64,000 nucleotides of DNA from CAZPNX01 sp964588285 (GTDB taxonomy: Bacteria > Edwardsbacteria > AC1 > EtOH8), in contig CAZPNX010000003.1 of NCBI GenBank assembly GCA_964588285.1, positions 1-64,000 of the forward strand. Reading direction: 5' to 3'. Of the stretch, positions 35,580-44,590 are shown one piece after another. The first letter of the stretch is position 1, and every line of letters begins with the position of its first letter. The notes beneath the pieces were generated by a model, which saw nothing but the letters and a program-made list of their open reading frames with translations, did not search any database and had not been told where the DNA came from. A program made the position numbers and the translations under genes.

Positions 35580-37090
35580 AAACAAACCAGAGAGCCAGAC
35601 TCTTTTTTCACGCCGCCCTGGCTTTATGGGCCGTCATCGGGGTCAGGCTGGCCTGGTTGCAGATCGTCAAGGGGAGTCAGTTTCGGTCCGCTGCCCAGCG
35701 CCAGCACCAGTTCCGGGTGGGCTTGATCCCGGAGCGGGGAACTATCTGCGACCGGCGCGGAAGGCCATTGACCTTCTCGGTGAACGGCAAAAGGTCATAT
35801 CCCTACGGCACGGCTGCGGTCCAGACCCTGGGGTTGGTGGGCCGGGACGGCCGCGGGCTTGAAGGTTTGGAGCTGCTCTACGACGAAATCCTCAGGGGAC
35901 AGACCGGCTGGACCATCAGACAATTGGACGCCAGAGGACGCAGCCACCCCTCGGCCGAATACCCCAGAAAGCCGGCCCAATCCGGCGGATCGGTGGTGCT
36001 GACCATAGACGCCGACTATCAGTCCATCGTCCAACAGGAACTGGAAAAAGGTGCTGGCAGATACCAAGCGCTTTCGGCCATGGCCATCGTCACCGAGCCC
36101 GGGACCGGCGAGGTGCTGGCGTTGGCCTGCTATCCGCCGGTAAGCCCGGACCTGTTCACCGAATCAGAGCAGGCTGATTTGGTCAACAAGGCCATCTCCG
36201 AGCAGTTTGAACCTGGCTCCACCTTCAAGGCCGTCACCATGGCGGCCGCCCTGGAGGAGGGGGCAGTGCATCCGGATGAGATAATTGACGGCGAGAACGG
36301 CTCGTTCTCGGTCGGCGGCCACAACCTGGGCGAGGCCGAGGGACACAGGTACGGCCGGATAACGGCCGCTCAAGCCCTGGCCTATTCTAGCAACATCTGC
36401 TTGGTCAAGATCGGAGCCAAACTTGGCCGTGAAAAACTCTATCAGTATGCCCGGGCCTTCGGCTTCGGGAGCAAAACCGGCATCGAATTTCCGGGCGAGG
36501 CGGCCGGGGTGCTCACCAAGCCCAGCAGCTGGTCGGCCATTCAAAGCGCCAATATCTGCTTCGGCCAGGGCCTGTCGGTGACCGGGATGCAGCTGGCCGC
36601 GGCCTATGGGGCCATCGCCAATGGCGGCTATCTGCTTCGTCCCAGATTGGTAAAATCGCTGGAGGCGCCCAACGGCGCCATATTGCAGGTCAGCAAACCC
36701 GACACTCTGCGCCGGGTGCTGTCCCAAGAGACGGCCGGAAAGATTGTGGAGATGTTGAGGCGAGCGGTGAACGACAGCCTGGGAACCGGACGCCAGGCCC
36801 GGATCGAAGGCTGGAACGTGGCCGGAAAGACCGGCACCGGACAACGCAAAATACCCGGCCAGAAAGGATATGCCAGCGGGCGGTACACCGCCTCTTTTGT
36901 GGGATTCATGCCCTCAGATTTGCCCAGGCTGCTGGCGGTGGTGGTGGTCAACGAGCCCAAGGGAGCCTATTACGGAGGCCAGGTGGCGGCCCCCATCTGC
37001 CGTAACATCTTCAAGCGGGCCATCAGCCTGCCACGGGGGGTGGCCCCGGAACTTTTAGCCTCGGAAAAGGCGGCCGATGAGGCTTTCTGA
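35576..37090 (+). CDS. ftsI: Septal peptidoglycan transpeptidase FtsI (PBP3)
   Basis: Class B penicillin-binding protein that cross-links septal peptidoglycan. One N-terminal membrane helix (FFHAALALWAVIGVRLAWLQIV), then the pedestal domain with RGTICDRRGRPL. The transpeptidase active-site serine is S215 in STFK (215-218), followed by SSN (271-273) and KTGT (418-421). I choose TTG 35576, which overlaps the ftsL stop and has GGAG six bases upstream; an ORF start at 35522 lies inside ftsL. No PASTA domain is present. 504 aa. Confidence 0.94.
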   Translation: MKTNQRARLFFHAALALWAVIGVRLAWLQIVKGSQFRSAAQRQHQFRVGLIPERGTICDRRGRPLTFSVNGKRSYPYGTAAVQTLGLVGRDGRGLEGLELLYDEILRGQTGWTIRQLDARGRSHPSAEYPRKPAQSGGSVVLTIDADYQSIVQQELEKGAGRYQALSAMAIVTEPGTGEVLALACYPPVSPDLFTESEQADLVNKAISEQFEPGSTFKAVTMAAALEEGAVHPDEIIDGENGSFSVGGHNLGEAEGHRYGRITAAQALAYSSNICLVKIGAKLGREKLYQYARAFGFGSKTGIEFPGEAAGVLTKPSSWSAIQSANICFGQGLSVTGMQLAAAYGAIANGGYLLRPRLVKSLEAPNGAILQVSKPDTLRRVLSQETAGKIVEMLRRAVNDSLGTGRQARIEGWNVAGKTGTGQRKIPGQKGYASGRYTASFVGFMPSDLPRLLAVVVVNEPKGAYYGGQVAAPICRNIFKRAISLPRGVAPELLASEKAADEAF

Positions 37091-38540
37091 TATTCTGCGG
37101 CCTTTAGCCGGCCAAAGGTACTCGGTCGAGCCGCCGCAGGCCGACCCAGAGATCACAGGCTTGGAATACGACTCACGTCGGATAGAGCCGGGCTATCTGT
37201 TCTTTGCCATTACCGGCTATCAGCAGGACGGACGGAAATTCATCCCCCAGGCCCTGACGCGGGGGGCGGCGGCCGTGGTCAGCCAGTTTCCCGAAGAGGC
37301 TGGCGCGGCGGCGCTGGTCAAGGTCGCCAACGTCCGCCAGGCCATGGCCCTGATGTCGGCCTCATACCTTGGTTTTCCGGCCGAAGGCATGATGACTGCG
37401 GCCATCACCGGCACCGCCGGCAAGACCACTACCTCCTATCTGCTGCGCTCCATCCTGATGTCGGCCGGCCTAAAGACCGGACTGGTGGGTACCATCCGCT
37501 ATCTGATCGGAGGGGAGGTTTTCCAGGCGCCTAACACCACCCCGGAGTCGCTCGATCTCCAAAGACTGCTGTACCGCATGTCGCAAAGCGGCGTTCAGGC
37601 CGCAGTGATGGAGGCCTCGTCGCACGGCATCGAGCTCGACCGGGTGGCCGGGATACCTTTCAAGGCGGCGGTCTTCACCAATTTCTCCCAGGATCACCTG
37701 GATTTCCACGGCAGCATGGAGGATTATTTCCGGGCCAAAAAGAAGCTCTTTGAAAACCTGGGCCAGTCCGCCTGGGCGGTGGCCAACATCGACGATCCCA
37801 AAGGCGGCGAAATACTGAAGGCCGCCGGGTCCAGGCGATTGAGTTTTGGGCTGAATGACCGAGCCGACATCAGGGCCGTTATAAAGAAAGCCGGAATGTC
37901 GGGGTCTAGCTTCGATCTTATACTTCCGGGGGGATCGATCCGGGTGGATCTGAAGCTGGTCGGGGAGCACAACGTCTATAATGCCCTGGCCGCGGCCGGG
38001 GCCGCCTTGGCGCTGGATATCTCCATAGAGGCGGTGAAGCGCGGCCTGGAGTCGGTGGACTCGGTCGATGGAAGAATGGAGCGGGTGGACGAGGGACAGG
38101 ATTTCATGGTGCTGGTGGACTACGCCCACACCCCCGAGGAGCTGGAGCGGCTGATGTCGGCCGTCAGGGGCCTGGGGCCGCGGCGGATCATCGCCGTCTT
38201 CGGCTGCGGCGGGGATAGGGACCGCACCAAGCGGCCCCTGATGGGCCGGGCGGCGGCCCGGGGTTCAGATCTGGCCATAGTTACCTCGGACAATCCGCGC
38301 ACCGAGCAACCCCAGGCCATCATCAACGATATCCTTCCCGGGATGAAGGGATCAAAGCATCTGGTGATAGCCGACCGCCGCGAGGCCATCCGGAAAGCGG
38401 TGGAGCTGGCCGGGCCCGGCGAGGCCGTGGTCATCGCGGGAAAAGGGCACGAGGATTATCAGATCATCGGCACCGAGAAAATCCATTTCGACGACCGGGA
38501 GGAGGCCAGGACGGCCATAGAGCTGAGGATGAAAAGCTGA
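37077..38540 (+). CDS. murE: UDP-MurNAc-L-Ala-D-Glu:meso-diaminopimelate ligase
   Basis: Adds the third stem-peptide residue. The ATP loop GTAGKTTT spans residues 112-119. The substrate-specificity motif DNPR (405-408) is the form that selects meso-diaminopimelate rather than lysine, giving Gram-negative type A1-gamma peptidoglycan. Other signatures are YLFFAITGYQQDG, EASSHGIELDRV, FTNFSQDHLDFHGSMEDY and VDYAHTPEEL. 487 aa. It overlaps ftsI by 14 nt and murF by one base. Confidence 0.96.
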   Translation: MRLSDILRPLAGQRYSVEPPQADPEITGLEYDSRRIEPGYLFFAITGYQQDGRKFIPQALTRGAAAVVSQFPEEAGAAALVKVANVRQAMALMSASYLGFPAEGMMTAAITGTAGKTTTSYLLRSILMSAGLKTGLVGTIRYLIGGEVFQAPNTTPESLDLQRLLYRMSQSGVQAAVMEASSHGIELDRVAGIPFKAAVFTNFSQDHLDFHGSMEDYFRAKKKLFENLGQSAWAVANIDDPKGGEILKAAGSRRLSFGLNDRADIRAVIKKAGMSGSSFDLILPGGSIRVDLKLVGEHNVYNALAAAGAALALDISIEAVKRGLESVDSVDGRMERVDEGQDFMVLVDYAHTPEELERLMSAVRGLGPRRIIAVFGCGGDRDRTKRPLMGRAAARGSDLAIVTSDNPRTEQPQAIINDILPGMKGSKHLVIADRREAIRKAVELAGPGEAVVIAGKGHEDYQIIGTEKIHFDDREEARTAIELRMKS

Positions 38541-39898
38541 TGGTCGGACTGAGGTTGTCGGAGGTGGCCCTTTTAGCCGGGGGCCGGCTGGCCGGTGCCG
38601 ACGCCGAGGCCCGCGGCCTCTGTCTCGATACCAGGAAACTAAAACCCAAGGATCTGTTCGTAGCCCTCAAAGGCCCCAGGTTCGACGGACACGACTTCAT
38701 TAGAGAAGCCCTGGCGTCCGGGGCTTGCGGGGCCATGGCCGAGGAGAGATGGGCGGAAGCCAACAGCCGCAGCCTTGGAGCCGGGATCATCGCCGTGGCC
38801 GATACTCTGAAAGGCCTGCATTGCTTCGCCGGAAACTACCGGTCCCGATTCCAGGTCAGGATGCTGGCCATCACCGGCACCAACGGCAAGACCACCACCA
38901 AGGAGATGATCTATCAGATGGCCTCAGGCAGGTTTCGGGTGCTCAAGAACCAGGGCAACCTCAACAACCAGTACGGCCTGCCGCTGTCTTTGGCCGGGCT
39001 GGAGCCGGAGCACCAGGTAGCGGTGATGGAGATGGGCACAAGCGGGTTCGGCGAGATCGAGATGCTGGCCCGGATGTCCCGACCCGAGATCGGGATCATC
39101 ACCAACGTGGCCGAGGGCCACACCCAGTTCCTGGGGGATATCCGGGGGGTGGCCCGGGCCAAGGGCGAACTGCTGGAATGCCTGCCCGATGATGGGGCGG
39201 CGGTGCTGAATGCGGACAATGAAATATTGATGGAGCAGGCCGGCCGAACCAAGGCTAGGGTGTTGACCTTCGGCATAGAAAATCGGGCTACGGTCAAAGC
39301 CGAATGCGTCGAAACAGGTGCGGCCGGGGTTTCCTTCATGGTCGATGGGCTTCAATTCGAACTTGGCCTGGCCGGACGCCATAACGTTTACAACGCCTTG
39401 GCGGCCATAGCCGCCTGCGATCTGATCGGCCTGTCCCGCCAGGAGGCCGGCCGGCGTTTGTCGGAAATGCGGGCGGCGCCGATGAGGCAGGAGATATTAA
39501 GGCTGGAGGGCTGCCTGGTCATCAACGATGCCTATAACGCCAACCCGGAGTCCGTGAAGGCGGCCCTGGAAATCCTGCGACAGACCGCCGGGCCAGGACG
39601 CAAAATAGCGGTGCTGGCCGACATGCTGGAGCTGGGGGAAATCGCGGCCGCCCGGCACCAGGAGATGGGACGGTTGGCGGCCAAGGCGGCCGACCTGGTG
39701 GTGGCCATCGGCCCTTTGGCCGTCCATATTGATGAAGGGGCCCGGTCGGCCGGAGCCGAGTCGGTCCATTTTGAGGACAACCGCCGGGCCATCGGCCATA
39801 TCCTCGAGACCATCCGCCCCGGAGACACCATCTTGGTCAAGGGTTCGAGGGGCATGAAGCTGGAGGAGATAGTCGAAGCCATAAAGGAAAGCCGCTGA
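38540..39898 (+). CDS. murF: UDP-MurNAc-tripeptide:D-Ala-D-Ala ligase
   Basis: Completes the pentapeptide by adding D-Ala-D-Ala. The ATP loop AITGTNGKTTTKEMI, the LNNQYGLPLSL stretch and EMGTSGFGEIEMLARM are typical of MurF. Further: NVAEGHTQFLG, VINDAYNANPESVKAAL and GDTILVKGSRGMKLE at the C-terminus. 452 aa. TGATG junctions with murE and mraY. No ddl gene is in the cluster, so D-Ala-D-Ala ligase must be encoded elsewhere. Confidence 0.96.
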   Translation: MVGLRLSEVALLAGGRLAGADAEARGLCLDTRKLKPKDLFVALKGPRFDGHDFIREALASGACGAMAEERWAEANSRSLGAGIIAVADTLKGLHCFAGNYRSRFQVRMLAITGTNGKTTTKEMIYQMASGRFRVLKNQGNLNNQYGLPLSLAGLEPEHQVAVMEMGTSGFGEIEMLARMSRPEIGIITNVAEGHTQFLGDIRGVARAKGELLECLPDDGAAVLNADNEILMEQAGRTKARVLTFGIENRATVKAECVETGAAGVSFMVDGLQFELGLAGRHNVYNALAAIAACDLIGLSRQEAGRRLSEMRAAPMRQEILRLEGCLVINDAYNANPESVKAALEILRQTAGPGRKIAVLADMLELGEIAAARHQEMGRLAAKAADLVVAIGPLAVHIDEGARSAGAESVHFEDNRRAIGHILETIRPGDTILVKGSRGMKLEEIVEAIKESR

Positions 39899-40983
39899 TG
39901 CTCTACCATCTGCTTTATCCGCTGGCCGACCAGGTCCACGTCTTCAATCTTTTCCGCTACCTCACCTTCAGGTCGGCCTATGCCCTGGTGACCGCCCTCT
40001 TAATCTCGTTTCTGCTGGGTCCGGCCGTCATCAGGGGGCTCAAGCGCCTGCAGGTCGTGGACCGGGGCCGGGAGGACGCTCCCGAAGCCCATCGGGACAA
40101 GGCCGGCACCCCGACCATGGGCGGGCTGATCATCCTGGCGGCCATCATCGTACCGGTATTGCTCTGGGCCGATCTGGGAAACCGCTATATTCAAATAGCT
40201 TTGTTCGCCACCGCCGGACTAGGGTTGATCGGATTCTGCGACGACTACCTGAAGGTGGTCAGAAAGAATTCCAAAGGGCTGATCGGACGCCAGAAACTGG
40301 CCGGCCAGTTCGCCGTGGCCCTGGCGGTGGCCCTTTACCTGTGGTTCTTCCCTTTGAACCCGGACTACGCCACCAAGACCAGCTTCCTCTTTTTGAAGAA
40401 CGTCTTCATCGATCTGGCCTGGTTCTACATCCCCTTTGTGATGCTGGTCATCGTCTTCACCTCCAACGCCGTCAACCTGACCGACGGCCTGGACGGACTG
40501 GCCATCGGCGTCTTTCTGTTCGCCGCCGGGGCCTACGCCGTCATGTCCTATTTCGCCGGCAACTTCAAGCTGGCCGAGTACCTCAACATCCTCTTCATGC
40601 GCGGCTCGGGAGAACTGACGGTGCTCTGCGCCTCGATGGTCGGGGCCTCCCTGGGTTTTCTCTGGTTCAACGCCCATCCGGCCGAGGTCTTCATGGGCGA
40701 CGCCGGGGCCCTGGCCCTGGGCGGGGTCATCGGCACGGTGTCGGTGCTCATCAAGCAGGAGATATTGCTGGGGATAGTGGGCGGGGTGTTCGTTATGGAG
40801 GCGGCCTCGGTCATCATCCAGGTGGCTTCGTTCAAGACCACCGGGCGCCGGGTGTTCCGCATGACCCCCATCCATCATCATTTCCAAAAATTGGGCTGGA
40901 GCGAACAGAAGATCGTGGTCCGGTTCTGGATAATAGCCTTCATCTGCGCCCTGGTGGCCCTGTCCACCTTGAAGATAAGATAG
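39898..40983 (+). CDS. mraY: Phospho-MurNAc-pentapeptide transferase MraY
   Basis: Ten-helix inner-membrane enzyme that transfers phospho-MurNAc-pentapeptide onto undecaprenyl phosphate to form lipid I. Signatures: AGTPTMGGLIIL, FCDDYLKVVRKNSKGLIGRQK (Asp pair for Mg2+), NAVNLTDGLDGLAIG, FMGDAGALALGG and MTPIHHHFQKLGWSE. 361 aa, a normal length. Eight bases separate it from murD. Confidence 0.97.
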   Translation: MLYHLLYPLADQVHVFNLFRYLTFRSAYALVTALLISFLLGPAVIRGLKRLQVVDRGREDAPEAHRDKAGTPTMGGLIILAAIIVPVLLWADLGNRYIQIALFATAGLGLIGFCDDYLKVVRKNSKGLIGRQKLAGQFAVALAVALYLWFFPLNPDYATKTSFLFLKNVFIDLAWFYIPFVMLVIVFTSNAVNLTDGLDGLAIGVFLFAAGAYAVMSYFAGNFKLAEYLNILFMRGSGELTVLCASMVGASLGFLWFNAHPAEVFMGDAGALALGGVIGTVSVLIKQEILLGIVGGVFVMEAASVIIQVASFKTTGRRVFRMTPIHHHFQKLGWSEQKIVVRFWIIAFICALVALSTLKIR

Positions 40984-40990
40984 GGGCGAA

Positions 40991-42352
40991 ATGAAACTTA
41001 GCTTGGCCGGGAAAAAAGCGACGGTGATTGGGCTGGGGCGCAGCGGAAGGTCGGCCGCGGGATTGTTGAAAAGGCTGGGGGCCGAAGTTTTCGTCTCGGA
41101 AAACGGACCGCTGAGCCGGGAGGCGGCAGATTGGCTGGAGAGGGAAGAAATCATGTACGAGGCCGGCGGCCACACCGACCGGGCGTTCAGGGCCGATCTT
41201 GTGATCGCGAGCCCCGGGGTCAGGCCGGACAGCCGTATATTCAGGGAGGCCCGAAGCAAAGGGATCGAGGTTTGGGGGGAGATCGAGCTGGCCTGGCGGG
41301 CCTCACCGGCCAGGATCATTGCCGTCACCGGGACCAACGGCAAATCGACCACCACCTCGATGATCGGACATGTGCTGAACCGCTGCGGGAAAAAATGTCT
41401 GGTGGGGGGCAACCTGGCGCCGGGGAGGCCGCTTTGCGATCTGGCCGGAGAGGCCGGTCCCGACGACCTCATCGCCGCCGAGGTCAGTAGCTTTCAGCTG
41501 GAAACCGTTTCCGGATTCCATCCGGCGGTGGCCGTGGTCACCAACATCACTCCGGACCACCTCGACCGGCATCCCAATATGGAAACCTATGCCCGGGCCA
41601 AGGCCAGGATACTGGAGAACCAGTCAGAGGAAGACACCGCGGTGCTCAACGCCGACGATCCCAACGTGGCCAGGTATTGTCGGCCGGCAGCCAAAGCCCT
41701 GGGCTTCAGCCTTAAGGGGCGGGTAAAGAGGGGGGCCTGGAGCGACGGGCAATCGCTGTTTCTGTCGATCGATGAAAATGACCGGTTGATAATGCCGGCC
41801 GCCGCTTTAAAAATTCCCGGACGGCACAACCTGGAGAACGCCCTGGCCGCGGCCGCGGCCTGCTCGGCCCTGGACTGCCGGCCTGAGGACATGGGCCAGG
41901 CGCTGGCCTCTTTTGCCGGAGTTCCCCACCGTATGGAGGAGGTGGCCACGGCCAACGGCATCAGCTTCATCAACAATTCCATGTGCACCAATCCGGCGGC
42001 CGGGGCGGCTTCGCTCCGGGCTGTGGAGGGAAGGGTGGCGGTGATCGCCGGGGGCCGGGAGAAGGGGCTGGACATGGGCCCTTACCTGGAAGCAATAGCC
42101 GCCAGGGCCGGGGCCGCGGTGCTCATCGGCGAAAGCCGCTCCATGATGGAATCGGGTCTGCGAAAACTGGGTTTTGCCGAAATCTGCTTGGCCGACAGCC
42201 TGGAGCAGGCGGTCAGCAAGGCTGCCGAGCTGGCCGGGGCCGGGGGGACGGTTCTCTTCTCCCCGGGTTGCTCCAGCTTCGACATGTTCCGCGACTTCGA
42301 GGAACGTGGCCGGGCCTTCAGGCGGGCGGTGGAAAGTATTTCCAAAACATGA
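40991..42352 (+). CDS. murD: UDP-MurNAc-L-Ala:D-glutamate ligase
   Basis: Adds D-Glu to UDP-MurNAc-L-alanine. N-terminal Rossmann-like segment ATVIGLGRSGRSAAGLL, ATP loop VTGTNGKSTTTSMIGH, EVSSFQLETV, NITPDHLDRHPNMETYARAK, and the C-terminal GTVLFSPGCSSFDMFRDFEERG, all diagnostic of MurD. 453 aa. The stop overlaps the ftsW start (ATGA). Confidence 0.96.
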   Translation: MKLSLAGKKATVIGLGRSGRSAAGLLKRLGAEVFVSENGPLSREAADWLEREEIMYEAGGHTDRAFRADLVIASPGVRPDSRIFREARSKGIEVWGEIELAWRASPARIIAVTGTNGKSTTTSMIGHVLNRCGKKCLVGGNLAPGRPLCDLAGEAGPDDLIAAEVSSFQLETVSGFHPAVAVVTNITPDHLDRHPNMETYARAKARILENQSEEDTAVLNADDPNVARYCRPAAKALGFSLKGRVKRGAWSDGQSLFLSIDENDRLIMPAAALKIPGRHNLENALAAAAACSALDCRPEDMGQALASFAGVPHRMEEVATANGISFINNSMCTNPAAGAASLRAVEGRVAVIAGGREKGLDMGPYLEAIAARAGAAVLIGESRSMMESGLRKLGFAEICLADSLEQAVSKAAELAGAGGTVLFSPGCSSFDMFRDFEERGRAFRRAVESISKT

Positions 42353-43575
42353 GAGAGCACGGGGACATAGATCACTGGTTGCTGGCCGCGGCCGTCGCCC
42401 TGGCGGTTCTGGGTGCGGCCATGAACCTGGGACTGAGCGGATCGGCCTCGGTTGCGGTCCAAAGCCAGGATCGAATGTTTTTCTTCAAGCGGGAGATTGT
42501 CAGGTTGGCGGTGGCCGGTGCCCTGCTGCTGGTCTCTCTTAAGATAAACTACCGGAGGTTGAGGAGGCTGGCCCTGCCCGGGCTGATCTTGGCTCTGGGG
42601 CTTTTGGCCGCAGCCCTGGCCATCGGCGCCAATCGCGGGGCCCGCAGCTGGATCTTCGGCCTGCAGCCGGCCGAGCCGGCCCGGCTGGCGCTGGTCATAT
42701 ACCTGGCCCATTATATCGACCGCCGTCGGGAAAAAATGGGCACATTGATAAGCGGGTTTATACTGCCGCTGCTGCCCATGGCCGCCGTTTCCGGATTGAT
42801 AGTGCTCCAGCCGGATTTCGGCAGCGCCTTGGCCATCGCCATTATCGGATACGCCATGCTCTTTTTGGGCGGAGCCAACCTGATCTATCTGGGAGGCGGC
42901 CTGGCGGCCACTGCCGCCGGGCTGGCAGCCGCGGCCGTGGCCAAGCCGCACGTTATCGGGAGACTGCAGGGTTACTGGCTGACCCTGACCCAGCCCGATA
43001 TGCTTCAGGAGCTGTCCTCCAGCGCCGCCGGACACCTTAAGAACACCCTGGTGCACACCCACCAGGCCCTTTTGGCCGTGGGCTCGGGCGGGCTTTTCGG
43101 AGTGGGCCTGGGACAGAGCCGGCAGAAGCTGATGTTCATCTCGGAGCCGCACACCGACTTCATCTACTCCATCATCGCCGAGGAGGGCGGGTTCCTGGTG
43201 GCCGCCGGCGTCCTGCTGGTTTTTCTGTTCATCCTCTGGCGGGGTTTCCGGATTGCCGGACAGCTGCCGGACAGCTTCGACCGCAATGCGACATTGGGCC
43301 TGACCCTGAGCATCTTCGTTTACTCGACCATCAACATCATGGTCAACCTCGGCCTGTTTCCCATCACCGGACTGCCCCTGCCTTTTCTGAGCTACGGGGG
43401 CACGGCCCTGGCGGTCAACGCCGCCTCGGTGGGCCTGATCCTGAACATCTCCCGTCACCGGGGCGAGAGGTCGATAGAGAGTTTCACCAGGAAGCGCTAT
43501 GAGAGCAACCATAGCCGGTGGCGGGACGGGAGGTCATCTCTATCCCGGGCTGGCGGTGGCCGCCGCCCTGGCTGA
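42349..43575 (+). CDS. ftsW: Septal peptidoglycan glycosyltransferase FtsW
   Basis: SEDS-family polymerase that works with FtsI. ATG 42349 overlaps the murD stop; upstream start codons in the same frame lie inside murD. About ten membrane helices. Signatures: QPDFGSALAIAIIGYAMLF (with the catalytic-loop Asp), VGLGQSRQKLMFISEPHTDFIYSIIAEEGGFL and PLPFLSYGGTAL. 408 aa. Its last 77 nt overlap the start of murG in another frame, adding a basic tail (ESNHSRWRDGRSSLSR) beyond the usual FtsW end; this is the longest overlap in the cluster. Confidence 0.94.
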   Translation: MREHGDIDHWLLAAAVALAVLGAAMNLGLSGSASVAVQSQDRMFFFKREIVRLAVAGALLLVSLKINYRRLRRLALPGLILALGLLAAALAIGANRGARSWIFGLQPAEPARLALVIYLAHYIDRRREKMGTLISGFILPLLPMAAVSGLIVLQPDFGSALAIAIIGYAMLFLGGANLIYLGGGLAATAAGLAAAAVAKPHVIGRLQGYWLTLTQPDMLQELSSSAAGHLKNTLVHTHQALLAVGSGGLFGVGLGQSRQKLMFISEPHTDFIYSIIAEEGGFLVAAGVLLVFLFILWRGFRIAGQLPDSFDRNATLGLTLSIFVYSTINIMVNLGLFPITGLPLPFLSYGGTALAVNAASVGLILNISRHRGERSIESFTRKRYESNHSRWRDGRSSLSRAGGGRRPG

Positions 43576-44590
43576 GCTGGATCCAGGCTGCCGCATCTTT
43601 TTCATCGGCACCCGGCGGGGTCTGGAATCCCGGGTGGTGCCGCAGCACCGATACCCGATAGACTTCATCTCCATCGGCGGATTTTTGGGCAAAGGGCCGA
43701 GCGCCAAGGCCAGGTTCCCTTTTCTACTGGCTCTTTCCATCTTTCAGTCGCTGGGACATCTCAGGAGACAGCGTCCCCAAGCGGTGCTGGGCACCGGAGG
43801 ATACGTCTGCGCCCCGCCGGTGCTGGCCGCCCGACTGTTGGGCATTCCGGCCTATTTGCTGGCTTTGGATGCCATGCCCAGCCGGGCGGTCAGGATGCTG
43901 GCCCGGCATGCCAGGACAATTTTCGCCGGGTTTCCCGAGTGCGCCGATCATCTCGCTCATCCGGAAAAGGTGGTTTATACCGGCAATCCTCTGAGGGGCG
44001 ACCTCAACCGTTACTCCCGGAAGGAGGGATTGAGCGAGTTCGGGCTGGACCCCGGGAAAAAAACCGTCCTGGTGTACGGCGGGAGCCAGGGCGCCCACAG
44101 CATCAACGAGGCATTGGCCGGGGCTATCGCCGCCCGGAGACAGGACGGAAAAGGTTTGCAGATAATCTGGCAGACAGGGGAGAAAGATTACGGCCGGGCC
44201 AGGGAGATCGGGGAAAATTCGCCGGTGCTCATCAGGCCTTGGCCCTACATCGAGAAAATGGCCCTGGCCTTCGCCGCCAGCGACCTGGTGATATCAAGGT
44301 CGGGCTCGACCGTCTCCGAGATCCTGGCCTGCGGACTGCCATCGATACTGGTCCCCTACCCCTACGCTGCCAGCAACCACCAGGAATATAATGCCAGGAG
44401 CCTGGAGCGGGGCGGGGCGGCCGAGGTGATACTGGACGCCGATCTTGAGCCGCGGCTTTTATGGGAGCGGATAAGCTCGATACTGGTTGACCAGGATAAA
44501 TACCAAAAAATGAAAAAAGCGGCTCAAAATCTGGCCAGGCCCAATGCCGCCCGGGAGATCGCCGGGAAAATATTAGAGGCGTCTGACTGA
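43499..44590 (+). CDS. murG: Lipid II synthase MurG
   Basis: Transfers GlcNAc to lipid I at the inner membrane face. Glycine-rich motif TIAGGGTGGHLYPGLAVA at the N-terminus, then GTRRGLESRVVP, VLGTGGYVCAPPVLAA, VYGGSQGAHSINEA, and SRSGSTVSEILACGLPSILVPYPYAASNHQEYNA, the UDP-GlcNAc site. ATG 43499 begins at the expected RATIAGGG position with AGGAAG just upstream. 363 aa. TGATG junction with murC. Confidence 0.96.
   Translation: MRATIAGGGTGGHLYPGLAVAAALAELDPGCRIFFIGTRRGLESRVVPQHRYPIDFISIGGFLGKGPSAKARFPFLLALSIFQSLGHLRRQRPQAVLGTGGYVCAPPVLAARLLGIPAYLLALDAMPSRAVRMLARHARTIFAGFPECADHLAHPEKVVYTGNPLRGDLNRYSRKEGLSEFGLDPGKKTVLVYGGSQGAHSINEALAGAIAARRQDGKGLQIIWQTGEKDYGRAREIGENSPVLIRPWPYIEKMALAFAASDLVISRSGSTVSEILACGLPSILVPYPYAASNHQEYNARSLERGGAAEVILDADLEPRLLWERISSILVDQDKYQKMKKAAQNLARPNAAREIAGKILEASD

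Noticed and set aside
42082..43512. 476-codon ORF on the minus strand across ftsW
   Set aside because: It is antisense to well-recognised FtsW and MurD, has Gln/His/Gly-rich low-complexity composition typical of GC-rich mirror frames, and no ribosome site.
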